A stretch of DNA of 64,000 nucleotides from Candidatus Dojkabacteria bacterium (GCA_023229785.1 JALNYV010000001.1:620001-684000), one strand, 5' to 3'. Shown: positions 54,033 through 63,280, counted from the first letter of the stretch. The notes: generated by a model from the sequence alone, not told the origin. A program made the numbers and translations.

Positions 54033-54490
54033 TATCTTTAGTAGTTTTTTTCTTTTTTTCTAACACAGGATCACTTGATAACTATTTATCAGGCAATTCC
54101 ATATATATTCCCAAAATAGGGATAAATGAACAAATATATTCAGGATACTCAGATAGTGTTTTAGATTTAGGGGTATGGTTGCTTCCAAACACATCAACTC
54201 CTGACACTTTTGGAAATACTGTGTTATCAGCACATAGGTTTGTATACGGAATTGGGAGGAGGGCGCCGTTTTTTAGCTTAAATAATATTGATATTAAAGA
54301 TAATATTTATGTTTACTGGAATGGAAAAGAATATGTTTACGAAGTTGCAGATAAATTAGAGGTTGTAAACGATGAAAATTGGATATTAGAAAGTGGAAGT
54401 GGATATACTCTAACTCTGTTTACCTGCACACCTTTGTTTAATCCAATACATAGATTAGTAATTATTTCAAAACTAATGAGTATTCGGTGA
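54023..54490 (+). CDS. Class D/E-like sortase with no standard start codon
   Basis: A short hydrophobic N-terminus precedes IPKIGINEQIYSGYS, SAHRFVYG with the catalytic His, and LTLFTCTP with the Cys; the Arg is probably in NPIHRLVI. Between the in-frame stop at 53906-53908 and 54178 there is no ATG, GTG or TTG, and TTG 54179 would remove the first strands. ATT 54023, inside the last codons of the CsoR-family gene, is the most sensible rare start. It probably anchors proteins such as the one at 12806. Confidence 0.75.
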   Translation: MEVISLVVFFFFSNTGSLDNYLSGNSIYIPKIGINEQIYSGYSDSVLDLGVWLLPNTSTPDTFGNTVLSAHRFVYGIGRRAPFFSLNNIDIKDNIYVYWNGKEYVYEVADKLEVVNDENWILESGSGYTLTLFTCTPLFNPIHRLVIISKLMSIR

Positions 54491-54500
54491 TTCTTTGATA

Positions 54501-54516
54501 TACTTGGGGGTAAAAT
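54501..54516 (+). promoter_or_regulatory. Second G-tract operator-like site
   Basis: TACTTGGGGGTAAAAT resembles the operator in the CsoR-family promoter (TACT, G5, TA) and includes a TAAAAT -10 (54511-54516). A consensus -35 is missing. It precedes the MBL-like/dnaB genes. Confidence 0.4.
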
Positions 54517-54543
54517 AAATTAAATCAACTCCAATCTACTTAT

Positions 54544-55179
54544 ATGAAAATCAAATCTCTTGGATTTACGTCCTTTTTAATAGATAACGATAAATCAACA
54601 ATTGTTACAGACCCACTATTTCCAAAAGAAATCGGTTTAAAGATAGGGAAGGTTGAGGCAGAGATTGCAATCATTTCAGACAAAAAGCATCTTGGGAAGT
54701 TAAATATTGTTGGAGATACGGTTACAGCCACTAAAAGAGAAGGAGTTTTAGAGATAACTGGATGTGGAGAGTTTGAATCAGCAGAATTTCTGATTCAGCG
54801 ACCAATGGGAATGCCATACTATGTTATTGATAGCGGGTACACGCGAATTGTATATGTTGGACTTGAAAGCAAAAGCATAACAAAGGAGATGGTCTCGGAT
54901 TTGGGAGATGTTGAGGTTTTGATACTTCCAGTTGGAGATAGCAAGATGTTTCCAGATTTTGAGATGTTGCAAGACATTATTTCGGAGATAGATCCAACAA
55001 TTCTTGTTCCTTGTGGATATAGTGAGAAGGGGATTGATGAAAAATTATCTCTTAAAACAAAAGAAGAGTTCTTACATCATTTTGGATATTCAAATTTCAG
55101 AGAAGAGAAAACATTGAAGGTCACAGGAAAAGCAGAAAATGATGAGAAAGTAATGGATATTGTATTTTTAAACAAATAA
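54544..55179 (+). CDS. Metallo-beta-lactamase-fold protein without the zinc motif
   Basis: The 211-residue protein starts MKIKSLGFTSFLIDNDKSTIVTD, like the UlaG/YtkL-type MBL proteins (PF13483 group), but no HxHxDH is present; IISDKKHLGKL stands at that place. ILVPCGYS near the end fits a late MBL strand. It is probably not a hydrolase. It ends three bases before dnaB and may be part of its transcript. Confidence 0.7.
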   Translation: MKIKSLGFTSFLIDNDKSTIVTDPLFPKEIGLKIGKVEAEIAIISDKKHLGKLNIVGDTVTATKREGVLEITGCGEFESAEFLIQRPMGMPYYVIDSGYTRIVYVGLESKSITKEMVSDLGDVEVLILPVGDSKMFPDFEMLQDIISEIDPTILVPCGYSEKGIDEKLSLKTKEEFLHHFGYSNFREEKTLKVTGKAENDEKVMDIVFLNK

Positions 55180-55182
55180 AAC

Positions 55183-56517
55183 ATGACAAAACTACCACCA
55201 CAAAGTATTGAAGCAGAACAAAGCGTCCTAGGAGCGATGCTACTAGATAAGGATGCGGTAATTAATGTAGCTGGTTGGCTATATCCTGAGCATTTTTATG
55301 ACCAGAAACACGCAATCATATATGAAAATATTATTGAGCTTTTTGAGGCTGGTCAACCGATAGATATTGTTACTCTTACAGATAAGCTGAAGGGTAAAAA
55401 AGCGCTAAGTAAAATTGGGGGGAGAGCGTATCTCACAGATTTAGTATCCATGGTACCAACAGCGGCCCACGCGGGAGAATATGGTGAACTAGTAAGGGGA
55501 AGTGCAGTAAGGAGAGGCTTGATTAAGTCGGCAAGTAGCATAACAGAGCTTGCATGTGATGAAGGAAAAAGTCTAAAAGATGTTGTTGATAATTCAGAAA
55601 AGCTAATTTTTGATGTTGCGCAGGTAGGAGTTAAAACAAACTTTGTACATATAAAGGATCTACTTAAAGAAGCATACGAAAGAGCTGAGAAAGCCGAAAA
55701 GGAAGAGACATACCTTGGAATATCTTCAGGATTTAGGGACATAGATTCACTAGTTGGAGGATTTCAAAAGTCAGACCTTATCATTATTGCTGCAAGGCCT
55801 TCAGTTGGAAAATCCTCCTTCGCCCTAGATATTGCAAAAAATGCTGCACTAGTAGATAAGAAAAAGGTTGTAGTATTTTCATTAGAAATGTCCAAAGAGC
55901 AAATTATTTCAAGATTTCTAAGTATGCAGTCTGGGATACCATTCTGGGATACTCGGATGGGAAGAATGACAGATGAGATGTTTGCGAAGTATGCAACCGC
56001 AATGGGTGAGCTTGCTGAAGGACAGATTTATGTCGATGATACCCCAGGTCAGCATATTAATGAGATTAGAACTAAAGCTAGAAGGCTTGCTTTAGAAAAA
56101 GGTGTGGACCTTATTGTTGTTGACTACCTTCAGTTAATTCACGGAAGTAGTCGCGAGGGGAGAACACAAGAGGTATCTGAGATTTCACAAGGGTTAAAAA
56201 ACATAGCAAGAGAAGTAAATGTACCAGTAATAGCTCTTTCCCAGCTAAATAGATCTATTGAAAGTAGAACATCACGAAGACCACAGCTATCTGACCTTAG
56301 AGATTCTGGATCAATTGAACAAGATGCAGACATTGTTATGTTTATTGATAGGGAGGATACGTATAATCCGGATTCAAGTAAAAAAGGAACTGCAGACATC
56401 ATTGTTGCCAAACATAGAAATGGCCCGACGGGGGATGTTCAGCTTGCATTCATAAAAGAATTGGCAAGTTTCAGGAACCTGTATAAAGAGAAAGAGGCTA
56501 GAAAGAGCGACAAATAG
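55183..56517 (+). CDS. dnaB: Replicative DNA helicase DnaB
   Basis: The N-terminal domain begins PPQSIEAEQSVLGAMLLD. The RecA-like core has Walker A AARPSVGKSSFALD, the VDYLQLIHG Walker B, and SQLNRSIESR and LSDLRDSGSIEQDAD motifs. No intein is seen. It unwinds DNA ahead of the fork as a hexamer. Confidence 0.97.
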   Translation: MTKLPPQSIEAEQSVLGAMLLDKDAVINVAGWLYPEHFYDQKHAIIYENIIELFEAGQPIDIVTLTDKLKGKKALSKIGGRAYLTDLVSMVPTAAHAGEYGELVRGSAVRRGLIKSASSITELACDEGKSLKDVVDNSEKLIFDVAQVGVKTNFVHIKDLLKEAYERAEKAEKEETYLGISSGFRDIDSLVGGFQKSDLIIIAARPSVGKSSFALDIAKNAALVDKKKVVVFSLEMSKEQIISRFLSMQSGIPFWDTRMGRMTDEMFAKYATAMGELAEGQIYVDDTPGQHINEIRTKARRLALEKGVDLIVVDYLQLIHGSSREGRTQEVSEISQGLKNIAREVNVPVIALSQLNRSIESRTSRRPQLSDLRDSGSIEQDADIVMFIDREDTYNPDSSKKGTADIIVAKHRNGPTGDVQLAFIKELASFRNLYKEKEARKSDK

Positions 56518-56547
56518 GCGTGTTCGCGATATAATTTCGGCAACAAC

Positions 56548-56631
56548 GGTCGAATGGTGGAACTGGCAGACACGCGGGACTCAAAATCCCGTGCTAGCAA
56601 TAGCGTGAGGGTTCGATTCCCTCTTCGACCA
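56548..56631 (+). tRNA. tRNA-Leu (anticodon CAA)
   Basis: This class II tRNA has acceptor GGTCGAA/TTCGACC, discriminator A and no encoded CCA. The anticodon stem CGGGA/TCCCG encloses loop CTCAAAA. It has a long variable arm (TGCTAGCAATAGCG) and T-loop TTCGATT. TATAAT at 56530-56535 is a likely -10. Confidence 0.95.
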
Positions 56632-56654
56632 TATTAATTATTATTTATTACATT

Positions 56655-57353
56655 ATGAATTTAGAACAAATATTACTCACGGTCTCAAATAGTATAGGAA
56701 ATGCAGATTTCACAATTATAATATATGTAGTTTCTGCACTTTTCATTGTATTTTGGATCTTTGTTTTAGGTTGGGTTTGGATTGATAGTGGAGAGAGAAC
56801 TACAAACAAGATGACTAGATTAGTTGGAGTAATATTGGTTGCTGTTTTAAATATAATAGGTTTAATTATTTATTTAATAGTAAGACCAAAACAAACAATT
56901 CAGGAGTTATACTGGGCAGATCTTGAGAGAAGATATTTAAAGTATGAGACCGCAGAGCTTGGAGATTGCCCAAACTGTGGTTTTAGCTTGCAGCCTGGAT
57001 TTAATATTTGCCCTAAATGCAAATATGAGATAAAGATAAACTGTAAAGGATGTCAGATGTGGATAGATAAAACATATACATACTGTCCATTCTGTGCCAA
57101 GGCAACAAGACAAGTAGAGGAGGGGGAAGAAGTTATTGCTAGCAATGAGGAAATGGAAGAGGAGATAAATAAATCAAAGGAAGAGGCTATAAGTGTAGTG
57201 ACTGGAAATAAAACAAAGTATGTAGATAGACATGGGATACTAAGCAAGATAAAAGGAGAAATATCAAAGATATTTAAAAAGAAAGAGAAAAAGGTAGTGA
57301 AAAAAGTAGTTAGCAAGAAGAAAGTTTCAAAGAAAAATAAGAAAAAGAGATGA
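56655..57353 (+). CDS. Membrane protein with double zinc ribbon
   Basis: Two membrane helices (about residues 18-43 and 54-76) are followed by two zinc-ribbon pairs: CPNCG and CPKCK, then CKGC and CPFCAK (about 107-153). The end is very Lys-rich. The ribbons are probably cytoplasmic and may bind protein or nucleic acid. The role is unknown. It overlaps the next start by four bases. Confidence 0.7.
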   Translation: MNLEQILLTVSNSIGNADFTIIIYVVSALFIVFWIFVLGWVWIDSGERTTNKMTRLVGVILVAVLNIIGLIIYLIVRPKQTIQELYWADLERRYLKYETAELGDCPNCGFSLQPGFNICPKCKYEIKINCKGCQMWIDKTYTYCPFCAKATRQVEEGEEVIASNEEMEEEINKSKEEAISVVTGNKTKYVDRHGILSKIKGEISKIFKKKEKKVVKKVVSKKKVSKKNKKKR

Positions 57354-58180
57354 ATATTGTTGAAATTGTAAGAGAATTTATTTCTGATGTTGGTTTTCTG
57401 CCTGTAGTTATTTTTGCTTTCTTAGTTTGTCTATATGTATATTGGGAACAATCTAAAAGAGCGAATAAAAATGAAAATTCTATCTTTGATGGCTTCTTCA
57501 TATCCTCATTCTTCATGGTTATCTGGGGAAGGATTTCATATATATTTAGCAATCCAAGCAACTATGAGGGGCTTGTATGGTCATTAGTTCCGTATGAAAA
57601 ATACCCTGATGGATTGTATATATTTAGGCTTCTTCCTTGGAGGTATTTCAGAATTTGGGATGGAGAATTTCTTTTTACTGGTCTGTTTATTGCTTTTGTC
57701 ATTGCCTCATTTCTATATTGTACAGTAATTAAAAAATGGAGATGGAGAGAGATGATGGCAACCATAATTCTTAGCTCAACAGTATTTTTAGGAACACTTT
57801 TTTCAATAATTGGTTTTGTAAATAGCGTTAAATCTCTTTTTATCCAAGGTGTTGTTCTTTTGAGTATCTCCCTTGTATATTCAATTCTCTATGGAGGTTT
57901 GAAAAGAAGGTTGAAAGAGAAAAAGGCAGTGCTTTTTGAAAAGTTAAACTACTTACTTGTCTTTGTATATTCTTTATCTATATCAATATATCTTCCAGTT
58001 TCGGTATTAAATAGCGATATTACTGATTGGGATAGAAACAATATGTATATATTTATAGCTTTTTCGATAATCTCATTTGCAGTATTTATCATAGATATAT
58101 TTAGAAAGAATGTAATATTGCAGGCTAGATACAAGGTGAGGTCAACATCAATTTCAACTAACCAACCAATAAAGCTATAA
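57350..58180 (+). CDS. Lgt-like multi-pass membrane protein
   Basis: The protein has seven or so hydrophobic segments in 276 residues. FMVIWGRISYIFSNPSNYEG and YFRIWDGEFLFTGLF resemble the GR-x-GY and W-x-GG-x-SxHGG parts of prolipoprotein diacylglyceryl transferase. The essential HGG histidine is replaced (FLFTG), so it is probably a relative with another function or a degenerate copy. It is translationally coupled to the zinc-ribbon gene. Confidence 0.6.
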   Translation: MNIVEIVREFISDVGFLPVVIFAFLVCLYVYWEQSKRANKNENSIFDGFFISSFFMVIWGRISYIFSNPSNYEGLVWSLVPYEKYPDGLYIFRLLPWRYFRIWDGEFLFTGLFIAFVIASFLYCTVIKKWRWREMMATIILSSTVFLGTLFSIIGFVNSVKSLFIQGVVLLSISLVYSILYGGLKRRLKEKKAVLFEKLNYLLVFVYSLSISIYLPVSVLNSDITDWDRNNMYIFIAFSIISFAVFIIDIFRKNVILQARYKVRSTSISTNQPIKL

Positions 58181-58181
58181 A

Positions 58182-59144
58182 ATGACGAGTATCGTTTTGG
58201 AAAAGGAAATGGTAGGAAGTAGGATAGACCTGCTTGTACTGGGAGAGCTTAAAAAAGCTGGAGGGAGCCTTTCCCTTACACGTTCTCAAATAGCCGAATA
58301 TATACCGAAATTCGTTGTCGTAAATGGAAAGAGTGTTAAAAAAGGATATTCGATAAGAGAGCAAGATAATGTGCAAATAGACATATCGGGACTAATTTCA
58401 GAAATATCAAAGAAGCTTGAGAGCTTGGCTGATAAAATAGAGCCTTTTGCAGAGGATTTAAACATTATCGAAGAGAGTAATGATTGGATTGTGATAAATA
58501 AGCCCCATGGTGTGGCGGTACACCCTGGAATTGGAAATGAGAATAACACAATTGCCAATATGGTCAAATACTATCTTAGTAACAAAAACGAGTTTGATCC
58601 AACTGTAGCACGTGCTGGAATCGTTCACAGACTTGATAAAGGGGTAGGAGGGCTCATGATCATCGCAAAAAACAGAAATGCCCAGCTATACCTCCAGAAA
58701 CAGTTTGAAGAGAGAAGGGTGACCAAATTATACTTAGGGCAAATAAAGAAATTAAAATCAGAAGTACCAGAATCTAAAAATGATCTCCAAGAGGAGATTA
58801 AGAAATTTACTGATAGTGGTTTTGAAGTAGATAATAGATGGACAAAAGTAGAGGGGTATATCGCAAGGCAAGCAAATAACAGGATGATGATGCAAATAAA
58901 CGACTATTATAAAGGGAAAAACTGTGTTTCTTATGTTCTACCAATTGACGGAAGTAGACTATTAATAAAACTTGAAACTGGAAGAATGCATCAGGCTAGA
59001 GCAAGCGTGAGATACCTTGGTTGGGTGATAGTTGGTGATAAACTGTATGGTGATGAGCAAGGGGAAGGCAAAATTGCTCTTGAACAAGTATTGCTCTCAC
59101 TGGTAGTTTCCGAAGGAATTAATAAAACATGGAAGCTTGTATAA
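58182..59144 (+). CDS. RluD-family 23S rRNA pseudouridine synthase
   Basis: An N-terminal S4-like domain (LTRSQIAEYIPKFVVVNGKSVKKG) precedes the catalytic domain with INKPHGVAVHPG and IVHRLDKGVGGL, where the Asp is the nucleophile; LETGRMHQARASVRYLG is the late motif. It resembles RluD/YlyB enzymes. Exact target uridines cannot be told. Confidence 0.92.
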   Translation: MTSIVLEKEMVGSRIDLLVLGELKKAGGSLSLTRSQIAEYIPKFVVVNGKSVKKGYSIREQDNVQIDISGLISEISKKLESLADKIEPFAEDLNIIEESNDWIVINKPHGVAVHPGIGNENNTIANMVKYYLSNKNEFDPTVARAGIVHRLDKGVGGLMIIAKNRNAQLYLQKQFEERRVTKLYLGQIKKLKSEVPESKNDLQEEIKKFTDSGFEVDNRWTKVEGYIARQANNRMMMQINDYYKGKNCVSYVLPIDGSRLLIKLETGRMHQARASVRYLGWVIVGDKLYGDEQGEGKIALEQVLLSLVVSEGINKTWKLV

Positions 59145-59498
59145 GTATTATATCGGGAAATTTTCAATTTCTATTTATGAATTCCTAAAAATAAATATTT
59201 TCTTACATCTGTACTTTTCCGCTGTTCTGCCAACCATAATCGTGTGAACTATATAGTTGTACATGATACCCGCAATTACTATTGAATATTAATAATAATT
59301 AAACAAAGTTAAATTTGCACTATTCGGATTAAGCCCGCAGTTCTATATGCACCTAATTAGCTCTGGTTGTGGGCGAATGCTGTACCATGTACGTAACATC
59401 TGTATGGAGAGGGGAGGTTGTACAAAAAATCTGAAAATATGCCTAAAATACTCTCTAGGCTATTTGTTTATATGGAAAATATCACCTAAAATATTTAT
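59145..59498. other. 354-base non-coding stretch, possible structured RNA
   Basis: No convincing gene is seen. AACTATATAGTT near 59250 is a perfect palindrome. Around 59330-59390 GCCCGCA and TGTGGGC pair (one G-U), inside a flanking TATTC/GAATG pairing, so a stem of about 12 pairs with a 28-base loop is possible on plus. GCCTA/TAGGC forms a small hairpin near 59441-59460. The promoter of the next gene occupies the end. Confidence 0.35.
59464..59498 (+). promoter_or_regulatory. Leaderless promoter of the LCP-like gene
   Basis: TTGTTT (59464-59469), 17 bases, TAAAAT (59487-59492), then six bases to ATG 59499. Confidence 0.65.
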
Positions 59499-60710
59499 AT
59501 GACAAATAGGTCTCGTAAAAAAAGAATAGTGAGGAAAGAAGAGAGAAGTAGAAAGAAGGGCTTGAATATTAGAAAATCGTTAACTGTAGCTGGAGTACTT
59601 CTTATTACTGTAATAACAACGATATTTGCCATTCAATTTACTCGCTTTTTGAGTATAAAGACCCAAAGTAGTGTTGATAAACAAGCATTAAGTAAGTATT
59701 TGATTAAAAGAGACAATGTTAAATCCACATTAATAGTCTTACAAGATCTAGTTAACGATAAGATTGCTGGGGCTTGGTATGTAGTTAGTAATCAAAAAAC
59801 TAATACCAGCTTTGTATATTATGTCCCCCCGGGGGTATATATGAGGGACTATTCGGGGAAGGTTAGTGAGTATGTCTCTGTTGGTGATTTGAAATATGCT
59901 GGAAACATTATTAATCATACAAGAGAAATTGAGTATTCAATCTGGCAACTCAGCAATTTAACTGGAATTACCGTTGATTCATACATTTGGTTCAAACCAG
60001 ATTCCTTAGCTCCATTTTCAAATTTGTTTAATGATGTATCAGATTACTCACTTGATGACTTCAATCTTTTGTATCTTCCAAAAAACGAAATAACTAAACC
60101 GGCATTAGCTATAAACTCAATTACCTCAAAATACTCTCTTTTTCCATTGATAACTAATATTGCACAGTATAAGAAACTCGCAGAAGGAATAGATACTAAT
60201 ATGAGTAGCTTTGCACTTTTAGAAAGGATAAAGGAGATAAATAGAGACATTACTGTGTCTGGAGTAACAATGTTTAACTTGTCCCAACTTTGGGCAACTA
60301 ATATTGAGACAACAAGTGATGAGCGAGAAGTCAATGTAATAAACTATCCTGAAATAGATTCGAGGCTAGATAATGTAATAAACATATTAAAAGGTAGAAA
60401 TATTGAAAAAGAACAAGTCAAAGTTGAAGTATATAACGGTAGTGATATAGATGGCCTGGCTTCAAGATATTTCCGAAAGATTAAAAATGCTGGGCTTGAT
60501 GTTGTTAGATATGAAAATGCTCCAGTAATATATGAGAAGACACAGATATATATTCCTGATCAATCTAAATATATATATTCCCTAGATTTGGTAAAGAGGA
60601 TACTGGTTGTTACTCCTACAATAATAAATAGTAGACCAGATTTTATGACAACAGGTGATATTGTCATTGTTCTTGGAAAGGATATGGAACAAGAAGCCGT
60701 TTGGAAGTAA
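59499..60710 (+). CDS. LCP-like exported protein with LytR_C domain
   Basis: A very basic N-terminal tail and one membrane helix (about residues 28-48) lead to an exported region. Residues about 55-280 look like a divergent LytR-CpsA-Psr domain, with its usual Arg/Asp motifs not obvious. Residues about 305-395 (VKVEVYNGSDIDGLASRYFRK) match the LytR C-terminal domain. LCP enzymes attach polymers to peptidoglycan; here that activity is uncertain. Confidence 0.65.
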   Translation: MTNRSRKKRIVRKEERSRKKGLNIRKSLTVAGVLLITVITTIFAIQFTRFLSIKTQSSVDKQALSKYLIKRDNVKSTLIVLQDLVNDKIAGAWYVVSNQKTNTSFVYYVPPGVYMRDYSGKVSEYVSVGDLKYAGNIINHTREIEYSIWQLSNLTGITVDSYIWFKPDSLAPFSNLFNDVSDYSLDDFNLLYLPKNEITKPALAINSITSKYSLFPLITNIAQYKKLAEGIDTNMSSFALLERIKEINRDITVSGVTMFNLSQLWATNIETTSDEREVNVINYPEIDSRLDNVINILKGRNIEKEQVKVEVYNGSDIDGLASRYFRKIKNAGLDVVRYENAPVIYEKTQIYIPDQSKYIYSLDLVKRILVVTPTIINSRPDFMTTGDIVIVLGKDMEQEAVWK

Positions 60711-60746
60711 TTGTAACTATTTCCATTTTTATATATCATCATTATC

Positions 60747-63197
60747 ATGATATGGTTAATTCTTTTTCTATTAATTGTTAGTTTAGGGTTTTTAGCCTTT
60801 GTATTTACAAGGGAGAGGAAGATTGCTCCTGTAAATGTGTACGAACAGATGAGAAACCCCTCTGTTATACAAATACTTGTGCCAAGAGAAAATGATAAGA
60901 CCCCACTTGCGGCTGAGCAGATGTTTGCCTCATTGCACGGGATTATGAGAGATGCAAAAAAATCTCTCGATACAATTTCGTTTGAAATTGTTAGCTCTGG
61001 GGAAGAAGGAATAAGGTTTTTTGCAATAGCACCAGATTACCTCATTAAGTTTGTAGAAGGGCAGATATATGCACAGTATCCAAACGCTGAGATAAAAGGA
61101 GTGCCCGACTACTGCCAGGTTCCTGTTAGTAATTCTGTTTTTGTATCAACAGGAATAATTGAGTATGACAAAGAGTATATATTCCCGATTAAAACCTTTA
61201 GAAGTTTTGAAGTTGATCCACTTGCAGCAATCACTTCTGCTATAAGTGGGCTCAAGGTAGGAGAGAGTGCGTGGATTCAGATAGTAACAAGACCAATTGC
61301 CAACTATTGGCAAGAGTATTCAAAAACCTATATCACCTCTATTAAAGAAGGAAAGAGCATGGGAGGAAATCCAATATTTAATGTCTTTTCATCACTAATA
61401 AAAGGGATGGCAAACTCTTTACAGAGCCAATCAAAAAATGAAGCGTTAAAAAAAGAAGTAGTAAAACTAGCTCCAGGACAACAGGAAGAGTTAAATCAAA
61501 TTGAGTTAAAGATGACAAAGGTAGGGTTTGAGGTAGGAATAAGGGTGATAGCAAAAGCAGGTACTGAGGCTAGAAGTGAGCAGATTCTTCATGATGTAGT
61601 TGCGAGTTTTAAACAGTTCACAACCGCTCATCTAAACTGCTTTATCTTTGGTTCGCAAGATAAGAAGGGAGAGGAGATATATAATGAATATACAAGTAGA
61701 ATACTTTCAAAAGACACAGCAGACATTCTTAATATTGAGGAGCTTGCTTCAGTTTTCCATCTTCCAAATATCTCTGTTCAAACCCCAAATATACTTTGGA
61801 GTAGGGCGAGAAAAGCAGAGCCACCCATGGATATTCCACAAAATGGAATAGAGGGAGTAAATGTGTTTGCACAAACTGACTATAGAGGAGCTAAGATTGA
61901 ATTTGGGATTAAGAAGGAAGATAGAAGAAGACATATGTATTTTTTGGGTAAGACTGGGGTTGGTAAGTCAACAGTATTTAAGAATATGTTTATCTCAGAT
62001 GTTTTATCTGGCGCTGGCTGTTGCTTTATCGATCCCCACGGTGAGACTGTAGAGGAGATTCTTGAGTTTATCCCGGAAAGTAGGAAGAATGATGTCGTGT
62101 ACTTTAATCCTGCAGATACTCTTCACCCTATTGGATTTAACCTTCTAGAATTAAAAGATGCTTCCCAGAGAGATTTAGTTGTAGACGGAGTAGTGGAAGT
62201 GTTTAAAAAGCAGTTTGAGTACTCATGGGGCCCAAGACTTCAGTATCTTCTTGCAAACGCCATAGCAACATGTTTAGAGGCCCAAGGAACAACAATACTA
62301 TCTGTTATGAGGATACTAAATGATAAGAACTATAGAAAGTTCATTTTAAAACAAGTTAAAGATCCAATACTCTATAAATTCTGGGAAGAAGAGTACCAGC
62401 AGATGTCTACAAACTCGAGGTTGGTCACAGAGGCAATTGCGCCAATTCAAAACAAGGTTGGTAGATTTATCTCTTCCTCAGTAATTAGAAATATAGTAGG
62501 ACAGGTCAAATCAACAATTGATTTAAGAGATATAATGGATAACAAAAAAATTCTTCTTGTTAATCTCGCACAAGGGAAGTTAGGAGAAGAAAGCAGTGCC
62601 CTGCTAGGAGGAATGATAATTACCCGACTTCAATCAACTGCAATGGAGAGAGTAGATATACCAGCCGACCAGCGAGCAGACTTCTTCCTCTATGTTGATG
62701 AGTTTCAAAACTTTGCAACTGAAGCGTTTGCTAAAATACTTTCTGAGGCGAGAAAGTTCAGACTTAATCTTACAATGACAAACCAGTATATAGATCAAAT
62801 TCCTCTAGCTGTCAGGCAGGCTATATTTGGAAATGTCGGAACAATAGGATCGTTTGTTGTATCTCAAAGCGATGCAGCAATACTTGCAAATGAGTTTGCG
62901 CCAATCTTTTCTCAGGAAGATTTAGTTTCTCTTGAAGCGCATGCTATGTATGTAAAACTTTGTATAAATGGAATGACATCAAAGCCATTCTCTGCAAAAT
63001 CTCTCGATATTAGATATAACAAGTTTAATCTTAAGAATGAAATAATTGAGCAATCAAGGGAGAAGTACGGAATGAATAAAGAAATAATTGAGGATAAGGT
63101 TAACAGGTGGAGCCAACAAACATATAGTGACGGGGGAAACAGGTCGGTGATGAAGAATGCAAAATCACCTATAATTTTAGGCGTGGAGAAAGTGTAA
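60747..63197 (+). CDS. TraG/VirD4-like membrane ATPase
   Basis: An N-terminal membrane helix (residues 2-22) and a roughly 350-residue region precede the ATPase. Walker A is LGKTGVGKSTVF (about residue 400), followed by FIDPHGETVEEIL, Walker B FFLYVDEFQNF and the TMTNQYIDQ motif, as in TraG/VirD4/HerA-type pumps. CPR genomes commonly carry such genes without a full type IV secretion system. No relaxase or other mating-pair gene is in the window. Confidence 0.85.
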   Translation: MIWLILFLLIVSLGFLAFVFTRERKIAPVNVYEQMRNPSVIQILVPRENDKTPLAAEQMFASLHGIMRDAKKSLDTISFEIVSSGEEGIRFFAIAPDYLIKFVEGQIYAQYPNAEIKGVPDYCQVPVSNSVFVSTGIIEYDKEYIFPIKTFRSFEVDPLAAITSAISGLKVGESAWIQIVTRPIANYWQEYSKTYITSIKEGKSMGGNPIFNVFSSLIKGMANSLQSQSKNEALKKEVVKLAPGQQEELNQIELKMTKVGFEVGIRVIAKAGTEARSEQILHDVVASFKQFTTAHLNCFIFGSQDKKGEEIYNEYTSRILSKDTADILNIEELASVFHLPNISVQTPNILWSRARKAEPPMDIPQNGIEGVNVFAQTDYRGAKIEFGIKKEDRRRHMYFLGKTGVGKSTVFKNMFISDVLSGAGCCFIDPHGETVEEILEFIPESRKNDVVYFNPADTLHPIGFNLLELKDASQRDLVVDGVVEVFKKQFEYSWGPRLQYLLANAIATCLEAQGTTILSVMRILNDKNYRKFILKQVKDPILYKFWEEEYQQMSTNSRLVTEAIAPIQNKVGRFISSSVIRNIVGQVKSTIDLRDIMDNKKILLVNLAQGKLGEESSALLGGMIITRLQSTAMERVDIPADQRADFFLYVDEFQNFATEAFAKILSEARKFRLNLTMTNQYIDQIPLAVRQAIFGNVGTIGSFVVSQSDAAILANEFAPIFSQEDLVSLEAHAMYVKLCINGMTSKPFSAKSLDIRYNKFNLKNEIIEQSREKYGMNKEIIEDKVNRWSQQTYSDGGNRSVMKNAKSPIILGVEKV

Positions 63198-63252
63198 TTG
63201 ACAGAATAGCGGTCGTTTTTATATAATAAAAAACAATTGGGGTTTCCCACGA

Positions 63253-63280
63253 CTCACTCTGATTGAAAGATTAGAGTGAG
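63253..63280. terminator. Strong hairpin between convergent genes
   Basis: CTCACTCTGAT (63253-63263) pairs with ATTAGAGTGAG (63270-63280), 11 bp with one G-U on plus and a six-base loop. Neither strand has a T-run directly after it, so efficient intrinsic termination is uncertain. It overlaps the stop codon of the minus-strand gene. Confidence 0.45.

Noticed and set aside
53790..54490. Programmed frameshift joining the CsoR-family gene to the sortase
   Set aside because: A -1 shift would be needed, but no good X-XXY-YYZ heptamer in the correct frame or following pseudoknot was seen; kept only as an alternative to a rare start codon.
59820..59842. CCCCCCGGGGG palindrome like a metal-repressor site
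   Set aside because: It is inside the LCP-like gene and encodes Val-Pro-Pro-Gly-Val; no promoter hexamers flank it.
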